Shown piece after piece: positions 44,004 to 53,804 of a stretch of 64,000 nucleotides of DNA. Position numbers and translations under genes: made by a program. Below the pieces are notes generated by a model that saw only the letters and a program-made list of their open reading frames with translations, searched no databases and was not told the DNA's origin. The DNA comes from Streptomyces sp. ICC1 (GTDB lineage: Bacteria > Actinomycetota > Actinomycetes > Streptomycetales > Streptomycetaceae), in assembly GCF_003287935.1 (NCBI RefSeq), contig NZ_CP030287.1:1116001-1180000 (forward strand). Reading direction: 5' to 3'. Within the stretch, counting starts at the first letter, position 1; each line of letters starts with the position of its first letter.

Positions 44004-44864
44004 TCAGGAGTCCTCGAAGACCAGGTCCTCGGGTTGGTGCGTCATCCTCACGGTGTGCCCGTTCGCCACCTCGACGATGTGGTGCAGGCCGGCGCGCCGC
44101 TCACCGGTGGACAGGACGGAGTACCGGTCCTGGACGCCGGCCAGGAAGGCGGGGTAGCACGATAGGGGCATGGCCAGGCGCAGGTAGTCCAGCGTGCGGC
44201 GGAACAGCTTGGGGAGGATCACCACGTCGTCGGTCAGCGAGCTCAGTCCTGTGATCTTCGCTCCGGTCGTGGTCACGTCGCTCGCCCACAGACCCCGGCG
44301 GGCGTCCCGTGCCTGCACGGCCACGGCGGTCATCTCCGCACGGAGACTGGTGAACAGGCTCCGGTAGAAGGTGGGGTACGCCAACCCCTCGACGAGCAGA
44401 TGGTGATTGACCGTCGTCCGCAGCACGGCGACGTCCACGTCGATCTCGAGGCCGCTGGTTCCGGGCGGAGCGCCGGCTCCGGCCAGGGCGATGCAGCGGC
44501 CGTGGACGTCGGCGCCGCGGGTGAGGACGAAGCCGGGAACCGTTTCCGGGGTGGTGGCGGTCACGGTCTCGTCCGGTTGCCGCTGGACGTCGGTGAAGCC
44601 GAGCGACGTCAGCAGGTCGTCGCGTGCGGCGTGGGCGAACTGGAGCGGCTGGTGGTCACGGGACGGGCCGTAGTGGGTCTCGAGCGCGTCGACCGCGTCC
44701 AGACGCAGCTTCGCGCGCCCGACCGCACTGTGCTCGACGGCACGGCCGCCGCCTCCACCGACGAGGTCCCACTCGGCCGGGTCATCGGCCGTGAAATGAA
44801 CTGTGTCCCCGTCCGGCTGCGACCCCTTGATGTCGTAGAAGCCCTTGATGAGCAGCATGGGCAT
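44004..44864 (-). CDS. Staphylococcal-nuclease-like (SNase-fold) protein
   Basis: A 286-residue protein. The N-terminal half carries the SNase pattern: DGDTVHF (metal-binding Asp), RLDAVDALET (Arg, Asp and Glu at the spacing of R35, D40 and E43 of the S. aureus nuclease) and DVHGRCIAL (equivalent of R87). All five catalytic positions appear kept, so nuclease activity is plausible. A C-terminal domain of about 130 residues is unknown (ends HQPEDLVFEDS). No signal peptide. The ATG at 44864 follows GAGGAG. A decayed paralogue lies at 47665-47833 on the other strand. Confidence 0.72.
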   Translation of the reverse strand: MPMLLIKGFYDIKGSQPDGDTVHFTADDPAEWDLVGGGGGRAVEHSAVGRAKLRLDAVDALETHYGPSRDHQPLQFAHAARDDLLTSLGFTDVQRQPDETVTATTPETVPGFVLTRGADVHGRCIALAGAGAPPGTSGLEIDVDVAVLRTTVNHHLLVEGLAYPTFYRSLFTSLRAEMTAVAVQARDARRGLWASDVTTTGAKITGLSSLTDDVVILPKLFRRTLDYLRLAMPLSCYPAFLAGVQDRYSVLSTGERRAGLHHIVEVANGHTVRMTHQPEDLVFEDS

Positions 44865-44933
44865 GACGACTCCTCAGCAGTGGATACGTTCCACCCCCCA
44901 GGGGCACCCTCGAAAAGGGCGCGGCGATCCGCG

Positions 44934-46130
44934 CTACACGACGTTGCGAAGATCTTGCAGGTACTGCTGGACGAAAGTGTTGAACGCGGTCTGCAGATCC
45001 TGTTCCTCCTCCAGCTCGGTGTCAACGCCGTCGGGATCCGGACCGAAGACGACGTCACCGAGGCCCTCCGGCCGGAATTCGCTCAGGTCCGCGGCGGCCA
45101 TGAGGTTGTTGAGGTGAGTGGATTCCAGCTCGGTCTCCGTCGGGTCGCCCGGCGTCAGACTGCCCGCGGTGTCCTCCAGTCCGGCGACGCTCTGGAAGTC
45201 CGAGAGCGCACCGGCCGATTCCTCGCTGAACGAACCGTCGATAGCGATGAGCGATCCACCCGTACTGGCCCGCCAGTCGTTGAGGAGCGCCTGGACGTAC
45301 CTGACGTCCTGGGGGTCGTTGTCCCCGCTCGGTCCGACCGAACCGCCCATGGGGGAGTTGAAGACGAGCACCGCCGGCCCGAGCACGCCGCCGCCGAAGA
45401 TGATGACGGCCGCGGCGGCCAGCGCGGCGAGCGCGGCGATGACCGCTGAGACGATGATCGCCTTGGCGAACGACTCAAGCAGTTCCCCGTCCACCTCCGC
45501 GCAGATCTCGTAGACGATGACGCCCTCAGCTATCTCGGGCTCCGTCGCACGCCTGTAGTGCAGGGAGGCCTTGCAAGGGACGATGCCGAGATAGTTGCGC
45601 TGGTAGAACGTGATGGTTCGATCGGGATTGAATCGCGTTCCCTTTTCGTACTTCTTGAAGTCCGGTCTGTCTACGGCGAGGAAGTCCACCAGCGACAGGA
45701 ACGTCTCGACCTTGGCCCGCGCGGCTTCCCTGCCCTCGGCAGAGTTGGGTTTGATCTCATAGAACTCCATACGTACGTCTGGTTCGTGGGTGATGATGTC
45801 CGGCACCGCGAACCGTTCGTTCTCGTCATCACTCGAGTCGACGGGCTTCTTGCGTTGCTCGCATGAGCCGGAGATGAATCCCTCGTCCGCCGGATCCAGC
45901 TGCTGGCGGGTGGCCAGGAAACTCGCAAGGAATCGACACCGTGTCGTATCGGACCTCTCGTCGAAGAAGTCCGTACCGGTGCCGCCACGTTGGTACGGGT
46001 TACATCCGCCCTTACTGAAGCAGTATTCCTGCCTGACGACCCACTCGACGACCGTGCCGACCTTGGCCGCTGCCCAACGGGGCGCACCGGCGGCACGGGG
46101 CGTTGTGCAGAACTTCGCCACGGGAGTCAC
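44934..46130 (-). CDS. Membrane protein with PD-(D/E)XK-like motif and PG-binding-like repeat
   Basis: A 398-residue protein. Residues about 108-130 (VPDIITHEP then EFYEIKPNS) fit the PD...ExK core of restriction-endonuclease-fold nucleases. A long hydrophobic segment (IIVSAVIAALAALAAAAVII, about residues 228-262) follows. Next comes a peptidoglycan-binding_1-like unit (VRYVQALLNDW, then AIDGSFSEESAGALSDFQ) and an acidic C-terminus. There are several cysteines in the first 90 residues. The GTG at 46130 is used, although GTG at 46121 has a better-spaced AGGGG. The domain mix suggests a toxin- or effector-like protein; function unproven. Confidence 0.65.
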   Translation of the reverse strand: MTPVAKFCTTPRAAGAPRWAAAKVGTVVEWVVRQEYCFSKGGCNPYQRGGTGTDFFDERSDTTRCRFLASFLATRQQLDPADEGFISGSCEQRKKPVDSSDDENERFAVPDIITHEPDVRMEFYEIKPNSAEGREAARAKVETFLSLVDFLAVDRPDFKKYEKGTRFNPDRTITFYQRNYLGIVPCKASLHYRRATEPEIAEGVIVYEICAEVDGELLESFAKAIIVSAVIAALAALAAAAVIIFGGGVLGPAVLVFNSPMGGSVGPSGDNDPQDVRYVQALLNDWRASTGGSLIAIDGSFSEESAGALSDFQSVAGLEDTAGSLTPGDPTETELESTHLNNLMAAADLSEFRPEGLGDVVFGPDPDGVDTELEEEQDLQTAFNTFVQQYLQDLRNVV

Positions 46131-46190
46131 CCCTACGCGTGCGTTTGGTGATTTCAGACCACTTGATTTGACGCTATGTGACGAGTGCCA

Positions 46191-46206
46191 CGCGCGCTAG
46201 CGCGCG
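46191..46206. promoter_or_regulatory. 16-bp perfect palindrome upstream of the nuclease-like gene
   Basis: CGCGCGCTAGCGCGCG lies about 60 bases before the start of the 44934-46130 gene, in the gap to the next upstream gene. It could be an operator or a short hairpin. Confidence 0.45.
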
Positions 46207-46339
46207 TCCCCACTACCAGCATATCCGGGCCGCCCTGGAGCGCACCTCGGAGACAGTCATGCGGTGCATGAAAAGTTGGTGCGTCAACCAAAGGGCGCGG
46301 AATGCGCCGAACTTGGCGACGCAGGCGCGGACCGGTCGG

Positions 46340-46645
46340 TCAGAGTTGGTCCACGCACTCGGTGAACGAACGGATCAGCAGCGCCCACGAGGCACCGCCG
46401 AGCAGCCCCACGAAACAGATGGCTGCCGTGGGGCCGAGCAGCTTCTCCAGGATCTTGATGACTACCGCAGACGCGATTCCCGCCAGCGCCAGCACGAGGG
46501 CCCTGTCGGAATCACGCAGGTTGCGATTCCACTCGACGACCCGGCGGATCGCGTCGGCCCCCAGGTTGCGCAGGTCCTCGATGATCGTGTCCACCGTGTT
46601 CTGGACCCGCGCACCGTAACAGTTAGCGAATTCCTCGATCGCCAT
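46340..46645 (-). CDS. Small membrane protein, 101 aa
   Basis: The N-terminal 45 residues are amphipathic helix (EEFANCYGARVQNTVDTIIE). Two hydrophobic segments follow (LVLALAGIASAVVI and AAICFVGLLGGASWALLI). No known family; the size and layout resemble holin-like or immunity-type proteins, but this is only a comparison. The ATG at 46645 follows GGGAGAAGAG. It is second in the minus-strand run. Confidence 0.6.
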   Translation of the reverse strand: MAIEEFANCYGARVQNTVDTIIEDLRNLGADAIRRVVEWNRNLRDSDRALVLALAGIASAVVIKILEKLLGPTAAICFVGLLGGASWALLIRSFTECVDQL

Positions 46646-46691
46646 ATCTCTTCTCCCGTCTGTTCGGATTTTGACCGGGCGCCAGCGGTGC

Positions 46692-47018
46692 CTAGCCCTG
46701 ACCCTGCACCTGGTCGAGCGTTTCGCGCGTCGCCTGCAGAAGCTCCGTGAGCCGCATGTTCGGGGTGCGGTCGTAGGCAGCGAGAATTGAGGAGATCTCA
46801 GGTGCGATGTTGACCGATGGATCTGCCAGAACCGAGCACACGGTGAATTCGAGAGAACTATCGTCGAACCCCTCGCGTACAGCGTCGTCCATGCCACTCA
46901 TGAAGCCGTTGATGTTGTCGAGCGCACCGCCGATCACATCCGGTGCGGGAACGTCGACGGCATCCATCTGGATGCCACGCTGCGCGAGCGCCGCTGCGAA
47001 GTCCTCGTCGAAGGCCAT
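46692..47018 (-). CDS. Small acidic protein, 108 aa
   Basis: An Asp/Glu-rich, helical, soluble protein beginning AFDEDFAAALAQRGIQMDAV with one cysteine. No known domain. A strong GAGGAGAA precedes the ATG at 47018. It is the first gene of the minus-strand run and shares an upstream region of about 1 kb with the divergent plus-strand operon. Its size and acidity would allow a role as an antitoxin, chaperone or ATP-grasp substrate, none of which is shown. Confidence 0.6.
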   Translation of the reverse strand: MAFDEDFAAALAQRGIQMDAVDVPAPDVIGGALDNINGFMSGMDDAVREGFDDSSLEFTVCSVLADPSVNIAPEISSILAAYDRTPNMRLTELLQATRETLDQVQGQG

Positions 47019-47664
47019 GCGTGTTCTCCTCGATCGGCAACCCTGTGGCGGAGCACCGAGCGGCCCCGGCCGAGACCAACCCTGACCGAGTATGGAGATC
47101 CCGGCGTGCCCTTTGAACCATGTGGAGCACCACGAGAGGGCGGCCGGAACGGCGCAGGTCGCGGCCCGCAGCCCGCGTTTCCCCAGCTGCCGAGCTTCCG
47201 CTGCGCCCATTCGGAGGAGAGCATTCGCGGGGGTGACCCCTCACCGCCATTGCGGTGAAGGGTCAGGTGGCCGGAGGGGCCGGAGCTGGTCGTGCAGGAG
47301 GAAGAGATTCTTTGCCCTCCGAGTCGACCGGGCTGCGACAGTTCTCTGCCCCGGCCTGGCCGACGTCCACGAGCGGGCCGAATACGTCTTCAATCAGGCC
47401 ACCCACCAGGGCATTGGACCTGACCCGCGACGGCTGCACCCTGCGGCGACTCAAGCCCCGCCACCACGACCGCTGAGGACGAGCCCCGGTCACTGGTGGC
47501 CGGCGGGGCCTTGCGAGAAGTTGGCCGGCGAATGCCGCACACCATTCCGGACCGGGCGGCTTCGCCGACTCTTGCTGCGCTGGGACCTGGGCCGTGTGGT
47601 GAGACGGTCGTGCGTGCGAGGCCGAGTTCGGGGTCGAGGTGGCGGGGTTGGGCGATGGGGGGCG
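47019..47664. other. Divergent intergenic region, no intact gene seen
   Basis: About 650 bases between the two divergent runs. No frame with a good start and recognisable product on either strand. The promoter of the minus-strand run should lie at its left end. Confidence 0.5.
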
Positions 47665-47833
47665 TGCCTCGGCATGATGCTGCCGACGCTTATCTGGCGG
47701 GTGTCAGGACCGATTCTCCGTCCTGTTCACGGGCGAGCGGCGTGCCAGCTTGCACCACTTCGTAGAGGTCACCGACGGCCACACGATGGGAATGACGCAT
47801 CCGTCCGAGGAGGGGGTCTTCGAGGATGCCTGA
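47665..47833 (+). pseudogene. C-terminal remnant of an SNase-like paralogue
   Basis: From 47705 the frame reads QDRFSVLFTGERRASLHHFV, then THPSEEGVFEDA and stop. This matches the end of the intact SNase-like protein (QDRYSVLSTGERRAGLHHIV ... HQPEDLVFEDS). A one-base shift at about 47704 separates it from upstream similarity (AADAYLAG against YPAFLAG). It shows that the plus-strand run once carried its own nuclease gene. Confidence 0.75.
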
Positions 47834-48087
47834 ATCCCTGTCAAGCGGGCCTGCCGATCTCCTTGACCGGTACGGGACAGATTGCTCGGTCGTCCGACAG
47901 TTGCCGAACGAACTATCTGGGCAGGTGGCGGTTCAAGGGGAGTTGGGCCTACAGTCGAAGTAACTTCACAGCGCACCCGTCGACCGGCCTCCATGCCCAC
48001 GAGGGAGCGGTGATTTTTGATGCGCCGGGCCGTACCGGGTGACTCCTCCAGCAGATCTGCTAGATCCTCCGGCAGGGGGTTCCACTC

Positions 48088-50118
48088 ATGGCTGACTTCG
48101 CATCGGGAGTCGGGCCGTTGTTCGGTCCGAACTTCGTCATCGTCACCGTCAATGACGACACCGGCAGACCGTTCCAGCTCCAGGTGTACCCGGACGCGCA
48201 CAATCCGGAGCTGCGGCAGGCGGGCCTGCCCACTCAGTACTACTTCCAGCCCGCCCGCGTCTTCCTGGCGCGGAAGCAAGATTCCCCGCAAGACTTCGAC
48301 TTCCAGATGACCCTGTTCAAGGGCCTGATGTCGGAGGAGGCGCACGTCACGCCCGGCGATCTGGCCGGCACCGAACTGGGCGGCGGCTTCTGTGCGTTCT
48401 CGACGACGTTCGCCATTCCGCCCAGCGTCATCACCGGCGCGATTCAGAAGCTGAAGCAGCGGGAGCACGAGATCCCGGCACGGATCGGGCCCTTCTTCAA
48501 CTTTCAGGACAACGATCCGGAGCCGTCGCTCGGCATCATTCCGATCACGGAAAGCGCCGTGGTGTGTTCCGTTCAGGATCCGGTCGTCACGGGCGGAAAG
48601 ATTCTCATGACCGCCCAGCACAGCGGGAAGGGCAGCATCGAGGCGCAGGGCATCTGCTCGTTCCTGATCAGTTGTAACCTGCCGGCCGCGGGCCAGATCG
48701 CGAGCGCGCTGAAGGCCGGTGCCTCGCCGCCGTTCCTGGTCACCAACGCGCTCCAGGAAACCTTCTACATCAACGGTGTCACGATCGAAGTGGATGTCGA
48801 CATCGACAAGGTGTTCGACTCCTTCTCGGCCGCGGTCTCCGCAGGCGGCCTGTTCCGCATCAACTCGCTCGAAGCGGAGTTTGCATACCAGAGGTGCATC
48901 ACCAGCGGCGCCATCAAAACGCACATGACGCAGAACAATGCGGTGCTCGACGCGGAGACCAAGAAATGGGTGGAGGAGAACGTCAACGAGATGAAAAAGA
49001 CGGCGCTCGAGCTGGTCAAGCACGAGATCTTCGACTTCGACCCCGCCAAGAGCGATTCCAAGGCGACGGCCGACCGCGGTTGGTTCAGCGGGCTGTTCGG
49101 AGGCTCGGCCGTGTCGATCAAGTCCACGCATGCCCACAATGGGGTCCACGTCCGCCAGGAGTTGGTCCTCGACCAGACGGTAGCCGTGAGCCATACCGTC
49201 AGCGGTAACCTCAACGACCTCTTGCCTGCCGTCCGGGCCGATCTGAACAAGTATCTGTTCATCATCGACATCGGCGAGTTCTTCAAGAAGGTCCAGGTCG
49301 CCGGGTTCTGCGAGGTCAACTTCAGTGAGAAGCTCTCCGACGGCACCGTACTGAGGAGCCCGCTCAGGGCCGTCCAGCTGGAGGCCGGCTACCCCGACTT
49401 CTCGAGGCCGATGGAGAATGGCCAGGTCAACCTGACCATGCGGACGAGCGGCCAGCACTACATACCCGGCGAGACGGAGCCGACCGGTGCGGAGAAGCCC
49501 GCCGTCTGGCGGGAGCTGACAGCCAGGGACTTCGTCAACGTCTCGTTCTTGCGGCTGGACAACCCTGTTGACGGCTGGCCATCGGACCAGGTGAAGCTGC
49601 GGCGTAAGTTGATCTTCGACGGGCAGGACCCCCGGGTCAACCTCTCCCGGGCGATAGCCCCGACCGACCCGGCGGTGGCCGTGATCGAGGAACTGACCAC
49701 CGACCACGCCCCGGTCATGACCGCGAGTCAGGTCGGCTACGTGTTCGTGCGCTTCATGGTGTCTCCGGTCCGGCTCCCGTCCAACATCACCGTCCAGATA
49801 ACGCCGACCATCGGCGACGACACCTTCCCGCCGATCGTGGTCACCAAGGACAACGTGAAGAACGCGTTGTGGGAGGTGTACTCCGACAAGTACGTCCTGG
49901 CGGAAGAGATCAGCTACACCATGTCGGTCGAGGTGCTCGGGCCCAACTTCACCGACGAGCCAGTCTTCTACTCGACCTCGGAGCCGGTTCGGGTTCCCGT
50001 CTCGGAAGGGCTGATCAAGTACATTCCGCAATTGCCCGCTCCGTTGCCGAGAGCGCCCGCAGACAAGATCGAGACCATCAACCGGTACGTCCTCGCGGCC
50101 GCCAATGTCACCACGTGA
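48088..50118 (+). CDS. Large unknown beta-rich protein, long paralogue of 42529-43716
   Basis: A 676-residue protein. Residues 1-400 are homologous to the 42529-43716 protein. Residues about 400-676 are an extra beta-rich region (begins near FFKKVQVAGFCEVNFSEKL). No signal peptide, membrane segment or catalytic motif is recognised. AGGGGG precedes the ATG at 48088. It heads the plus-strand operon (48088-55167). Function unknown; size, symmetry and the paired paralogues suggest a structural or binding role. Confidence 0.72.
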   Translation: MADFASGVGPLFGPNFVIVTVNDDTGRPFQLQVYPDAHNPELRQAGLPTQYYFQPARVFLARKQDSPQDFDFQMTLFKGLMSEEAHVTPGDLAGTELGGGFCAFSTTFAIPPSVITGAIQKLKQREHEIPARIGPFFNFQDNDPEPSLGIIPITESAVVCSVQDPVVTGGKILMTAQHSGKGSIEAQGICSFLISCNLPAAGQIASALKAGASPPFLVTNALQETFYINGVTIEVDVDIDKVFDSFSAAVSAGGLFRINSLEAEFAYQRCITSGAIKTHMTQNNAVLDAETKKWVEENVNEMKKTALELVKHEIFDFDPAKSDSKATADRGWFSGLFGGSAVSIKSTHAHNGVHVRQELVLDQTVAVSHTVSGNLNDLLPAVRADLNKYLFIIDIGEFFKKVQVAGFCEVNFSEKLSDGTVLRSPLRAVQLEAGYPDFSRPMENGQVNLTMRTSGQHYIPGETEPTGAEKPAVWRELTARDFVNVSFLRLDNPVDGWPSDQVKLRRKLIFDGQDPRVNLSRAIAPTDPAVAVIEELTTDHAPVMTASQVGYVFVRFMVSPVRLPSNITVQITPTIGDDTFPPIVVTKDNVKNALWEVYSDKYVLAEEISYTMSVEVLGPNFTDEPVFYSTSEPVRVPVSEGLIKYIPQLPAPLPRAPADKIETINRYVLAAANVTT

Positions 50119-50199
50119 CACCACCGGACCGCATGTCCCGGACGGGCGGGCCGAACCGCCCGTCCGGGACGCGACGGATCATCCCGACGGGAAGACACC

Positions 50200-52290
50200 A
50201 TGGGACAGATGGAGCAGGGGTTCGACGAATTCCTCGTCGCGGAGCCGAAGCACTGGCTGATGGGACGGACAGGAGACCACATCAACTCGGTCTTTAACGA
50301 GAACAGGAGCGCCGAACTCCCTGCGGATGTGCCGCTGCTCCCGCGCCTGGAGAGCAGTTCTGCCCCCGATGTGCTCGCCTTCGGCCCCTTTCCCGAGGCA
50401 ACGTGGTTCCTCCCGTCGTACGTCCTGCCCGCCCGGGACCCGAAATTCGCTTTCGACGTCGTCCAGCCCGGCGATGTCGCCGCCGACGGAGGACCGTTCA
50501 ACCGCGCCACGCTCACCCTGACGTTGAAGGAGGTGTTGTCGGACAGCGTCCTCTCCTCCGTCGAGTCGGGGCAGCTGCACCCCGTGCCGGACCTGCAGCC
50601 GGTCGTGAAGCTGGCCGTGCCCATCACGGAGTCCGACGGATCGGTCAGCGTCCATACGGTAATCGGCAGCACGGCCACGGTCAGCGGGACCAGTTTCACT
50701 GCCACCTTCGAGCTGTCCGGTTCGCTGGTCGAGGCCGCCTATGTGCACCTCACCCGGCGCGGCGAGCTGCGGCTGGAGTTCGAGCCGACCTACTCCGGAT
50801 ACCAGACGACCCTCGTGACGTCGCCCGACACCGGCTTCCCGGTCCACGGGCCGATCTTCCAGGGATTTCAGTTCGAAGTCTTCGGTGACGGCGGCGACAC
50901 CGGGGGCGCTCCCTTTGAGCCGTCCCTCATCGACCGGATCGGCGCGTACGTCTTCTTCCCCTGCACCGCCCGCTTCCACCGCAGCCTGTCGCTCGGCCTC
51001 AACTTCAACACCGATGACCACCGCAGCCGGTTCACTATCACGGCAGAGGGCATGACCCGGCCCATCATCGACGGCAACGACCTCAACGCCTTCGCGGGAC
51101 CGCGTTCGGAGTACCGAGAACTGACGACGCTCGGCGACATCGTGACGAAGTACCCGTCGCTCCAGCGCATCTTCTTCGGCCAGGTCAGCGGCACGGTGAT
51201 CGCTGTTCCGGACGCCTACGGGATCCTCGTCACCGCGCAGGGCGCCCTCGCGGCCCTCGACTCCATCGTCGACGAGTCGCCCGCTTCCCTCAGCGGCTGC
51301 CGGTTCCACTTCACCTTCACGGTCGGTCCGATGGCCGACCCTATCGACATCGCCCGCCTACGGGCGGACGTCACCGGTATCCCGGAGGCCGTCGGACGCA
51401 CCCTGCACGTCGCCCTGCCGAGTGGGCTGGACTCCCGTACTCCGTCCACCCTCCAAGGCTTCCCGGCCGGACAGGTTGCCTTCGCCGATGGCGACGGCAC
51501 CACCATCCAAGTGGGCGTCGACATCTCCGACGACCGGCCCACGCCGGCCGCGACCCTCGTCAACCTGTTCCTGCAACAGCTCGCGTCGCCGGGGCCGGCA
51601 CCGCTGTTCGGCACCATCGCGGTCCGGCTCGACGACGTCTTTCCCCAACCCGTGCGCACCCAATTGCTGCTGAACCTGCGCCGGACCGCCCACAGCGGTG
51701 ACCTGGTGACCACTCGGCAACCCGGGTCACAGCCCAGCGCCCAGGCAGAGAACCGGGGACCACTCGACCTCAAGCTCCTCCAGTGCGCAGATGTCAGGGA
51801 CGGCCAGGGCCCGGCGCCGATCGTGCCCCTCGGGGGCAGGGTGCTCGAAGCTGGACAGACGACCACCCTCCAGGGCGTCGGCTCCGGCACGGTGGTGGAG
51901 GTGTCGCGCACCCTGGAAGTCGCCGCTCCGCTACCGAAGGCAGACATGCTGACCTTCCTCGCGTTCCACACCCACACCGTGCAGGAGGTGCAGCATCCGC
52001 TCACGGTGAACGCGGCCGGGCTGAACTTCGAGGCGGAGGGTGTCAGCACCATCAAGGCGGAGATCACGCTCATCGCCAACCCAGGGGACCCGGTGCCCGC
52101 GTTGACGCTGAGCCCGTCCCACACCGTCGACTTCGTGCACGTCTCGCTCCCGGTGGACTCCGCCATCACCGGTCTGGACAGCACGGTCGTGCTGACCGTG
52201 AACACAAGCTCCGGCGCACGGACCGTCTCCGTCCCACACGACTTCGTCGACGAGCCCATTCTCGTTGTCACGTCGTCGACGATCCACTGA
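50200..52290 (+). CDS. Large unknown beta-rich protein
   Basis: A 696-residue, largely beta-strand protein. It begins MGQMEQGFDEFLVAEPKHWL and ends with a sandwich-like segment (LSPSHTVDFVHVSLPVDS, DEPILVVTSS). No signal peptide or known motif. GGGAAG precedes the ATG at 50200, 81 bases after the previous gene. A fragment of a second copy survives at 43790-43890. Function unknown. Confidence 0.7.
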   Translation: MGQMEQGFDEFLVAEPKHWLMGRTGDHINSVFNENRSAELPADVPLLPRLESSSAPDVLAFGPFPEATWFLPSYVLPARDPKFAFDVVQPGDVAADGGPFNRATLTLTLKEVLSDSVLSSVESGQLHPVPDLQPVVKLAVPITESDGSVSVHTVIGSTATVSGTSFTATFELSGSLVEAAYVHLTRRGELRLEFEPTYSGYQTTLVTSPDTGFPVHGPIFQGFQFEVFGDGGDTGGAPFEPSLIDRIGAYVFFPCTARFHRSLSLGLNFNTDDHRSRFTITAEGMTRPIIDGNDLNAFAGPRSEYRELTTLGDIVTKYPSLQRIFFGQVSGTVIAVPDAYGILVTAQGALAALDSIVDESPASLSGCRFHFTFTVGPMADPIDIARLRADVTGIPEAVGRTLHVALPSGLDSRTPSTLQGFPAGQVAFADGDGTTIQVGVDISDDRPTPAATLVNLFLQQLASPGPAPLFGTIAVRLDDVFPQPVRTQLLLNLRRTAHSGDLVTTRQPGSQPSAQAENRGPLDLKLLQCADVRDGQGPAPIVPLGGRVLEAGQTTTLQGVGSGTVVEVSRTLEVAAPLPKADMLTFLAFHTHTVQEVQHPLTVNAAGLNFEAEGVSTIKAEITLIANPGDPVPALTLSPSHTVDFVHVSLPVDSAITGLDSTVVLTVNTSSGARTVSVPHDFVDEPILVVTSSTIH

Positions 52291-52502
52291 CGAGAACCAC
52301 CCGCGGACCGAACCACCCGATTCCTGGTGCACCCGATGGGCCCGCCGAGGGCGTCGCGGCGCATCCTCAGGGGTGAGTGGGCATGCCCGGTGATCTGCAT
52401 CCTCGCCGCAGAGAAGTCTTGGTTACGCCACCTGATTGGGGGCTTTAGGCGAGTGGCGGGACGTGGAACACATGGGTAGACAGCCCCCAGGCACTGAGGT
52501 GA

Positions 52503-53804
52503 GTGATGAACGCCAGTCCGTCGAAGCCGGGGCGTGGTGCGAAGAAGACCGCGTCGAAGTCGAGCACGGCCCGAACGAAGTCCGCCTCTGCGAAGAATTC
52601 CGCTTCCGCGAAGAAGGCTCCTTCCCGCAAGCGGGCTGCTTCGGACACCGGTGCCCCGGACACGTATGGCTCGGGTGTGCGTGGCAGCGGTGAGTACCGG
52701 ACCGGACCCGTCTCCGGGACCGCGCTGGTGGATGGGGCGACGTTCCGCCACAAAGGGCTGATGTTCGCCGACGTGAACGGCAAGGCGATCTTCGAAGGCG
52801 ACATCGTCCTCGGCACGGTCGAGGAGATGAAGGCCGTCGTTCCTGCACCCGGCGACATGGAGTCCCGCGTATTCGCCTCGGTGGGAATCGTGGGAGAGAA
52901 CTATCGCTGGCCCAACGCGCTCATTCCCTACGAAATTGACCCCGCCCTGCCGAACCTGGAACGCGTGACACGAGCCATTGATGTCTGGACCTTTCGCACG
53001 CGCATCCGCTTTGTCCTGCGCACGCCCGCGAACGCGGATCAGTACCCCGACTTCGTGCGCTTCACCCCTGGCGACTCGTGCAGCTCTCCGGTCGGGCGGA
53101 AGGGCGGGCTTCAGGTGATCGAACTCGGCCCGAGATGCGGTCTCGGAAGCGCCATGCACGAAATCGGTCACTCAGTGGGTCTGTGGCACGAGCAGAGCCG
53201 CGAAGACCGCGATCTGTTCATCGAGATCAAGTTCGACAACATCCTGCCGGACGAGCACTACAACTTCTACAAAGCGGGTGGCGACGGAGACGACTTCGGC
53301 CCCTACGACTTCTCGTCGATCATGCACTACGGGTGGAACGCATTCGCCATCGACGAGTTGAAACCGACGATCGTCCCGCGGCATCCGCTGCCCCCCGGCG
53401 TCGTCATGGGGCAGCGTGAATTTCTGTCCGACGGTGATGTGGAGGGCGTCCACGCGCTCTATCCGCCCGCTCCTCAGACGTCCAAGGAAGTGGCCAAGGA
53501 CCGCATCGAGGACTGGACGCTGAAGGAGCTGCCCAAGGACCCGACCCATGACCAGCCGCCGAAGGGGATCGACTTGCAGACACCTGCCCTGGTACCCACC
53601 AGCCCTTACATCCTGGCCACAGGGCATCAGGCGCCGTCCTTGGTTGGCCAGGCCGACGGTCTCGCGGCTGAGGTGGGCCGGCTCGCCGAGGCTGTGGCCG
53701 GGCTCCAGCAGAGCATGACCGCCGTGATGGCGGACCACACGCAACTCGTGGGCAGGCTCGACTATCTGCTCGGCCGTGGCGTTTCTACCGGGCCGCAGCA
53801 GTGA
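52503..53804 (+). CDS. Astacin-family (M12A) metalloprotease without signal peptide
   Basis: A 433-residue protein. The zinc-binding signature HEIGHSVGLWHEQSREDRD and the Met-turn SSIMHYGWNAF are the full astacin hallmarks, so activity is likely. The first 50 residues are Lys/Ser/Ala-rich (KKTASKSSTARTKSASAK), not a signal sequence. The C-terminus has a helical, possibly coiled-coil, segment (AAEVGRLAEAVAGLQQ). Start is GTG 52503 or ATG 52506 behind GAGGTGA. Its stop overlaps the GTG of the ATP-grasp gene (GTGA). How it leaves the cell, if it does, is not evident. Confidence 0.85.
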   Translation: MMNASPSKPGRGAKKTASKSSTARTKSASAKNSASAKKAPSRKRAASDTGAPDTYGSGVRGSGEYRTGPVSGTALVDGATFRHKGLMFADVNGKAIFEGDIVLGTVEEMKAVVPAPGDMESRVFASVGIVGENYRWPNALIPYEIDPALPNLERVTRAIDVWTFRTRIRFVLRTPANADQYPDFVRFTPGDSCSSPVGRKGGLQVIELGPRCGLGSAMHEIGHSVGLWHEQSREDRDLFIEIKFDNILPDEHYNFYKAGGDGDDFGPYDFSSIMHYGWNAFAIDELKPTIVPRHPLPPGVVMGQREFLSDGDVEGVHALYPPAPQTSKEVAKDRIEDWTLKELPKDPTHDQPPKGIDLQTPALVPTSPYILATGHQAPSLVGQADGLAAEVGRLAEAVAGLQQSMTAVMADHTQLVGRLDYLLGRGVSTGPQQ

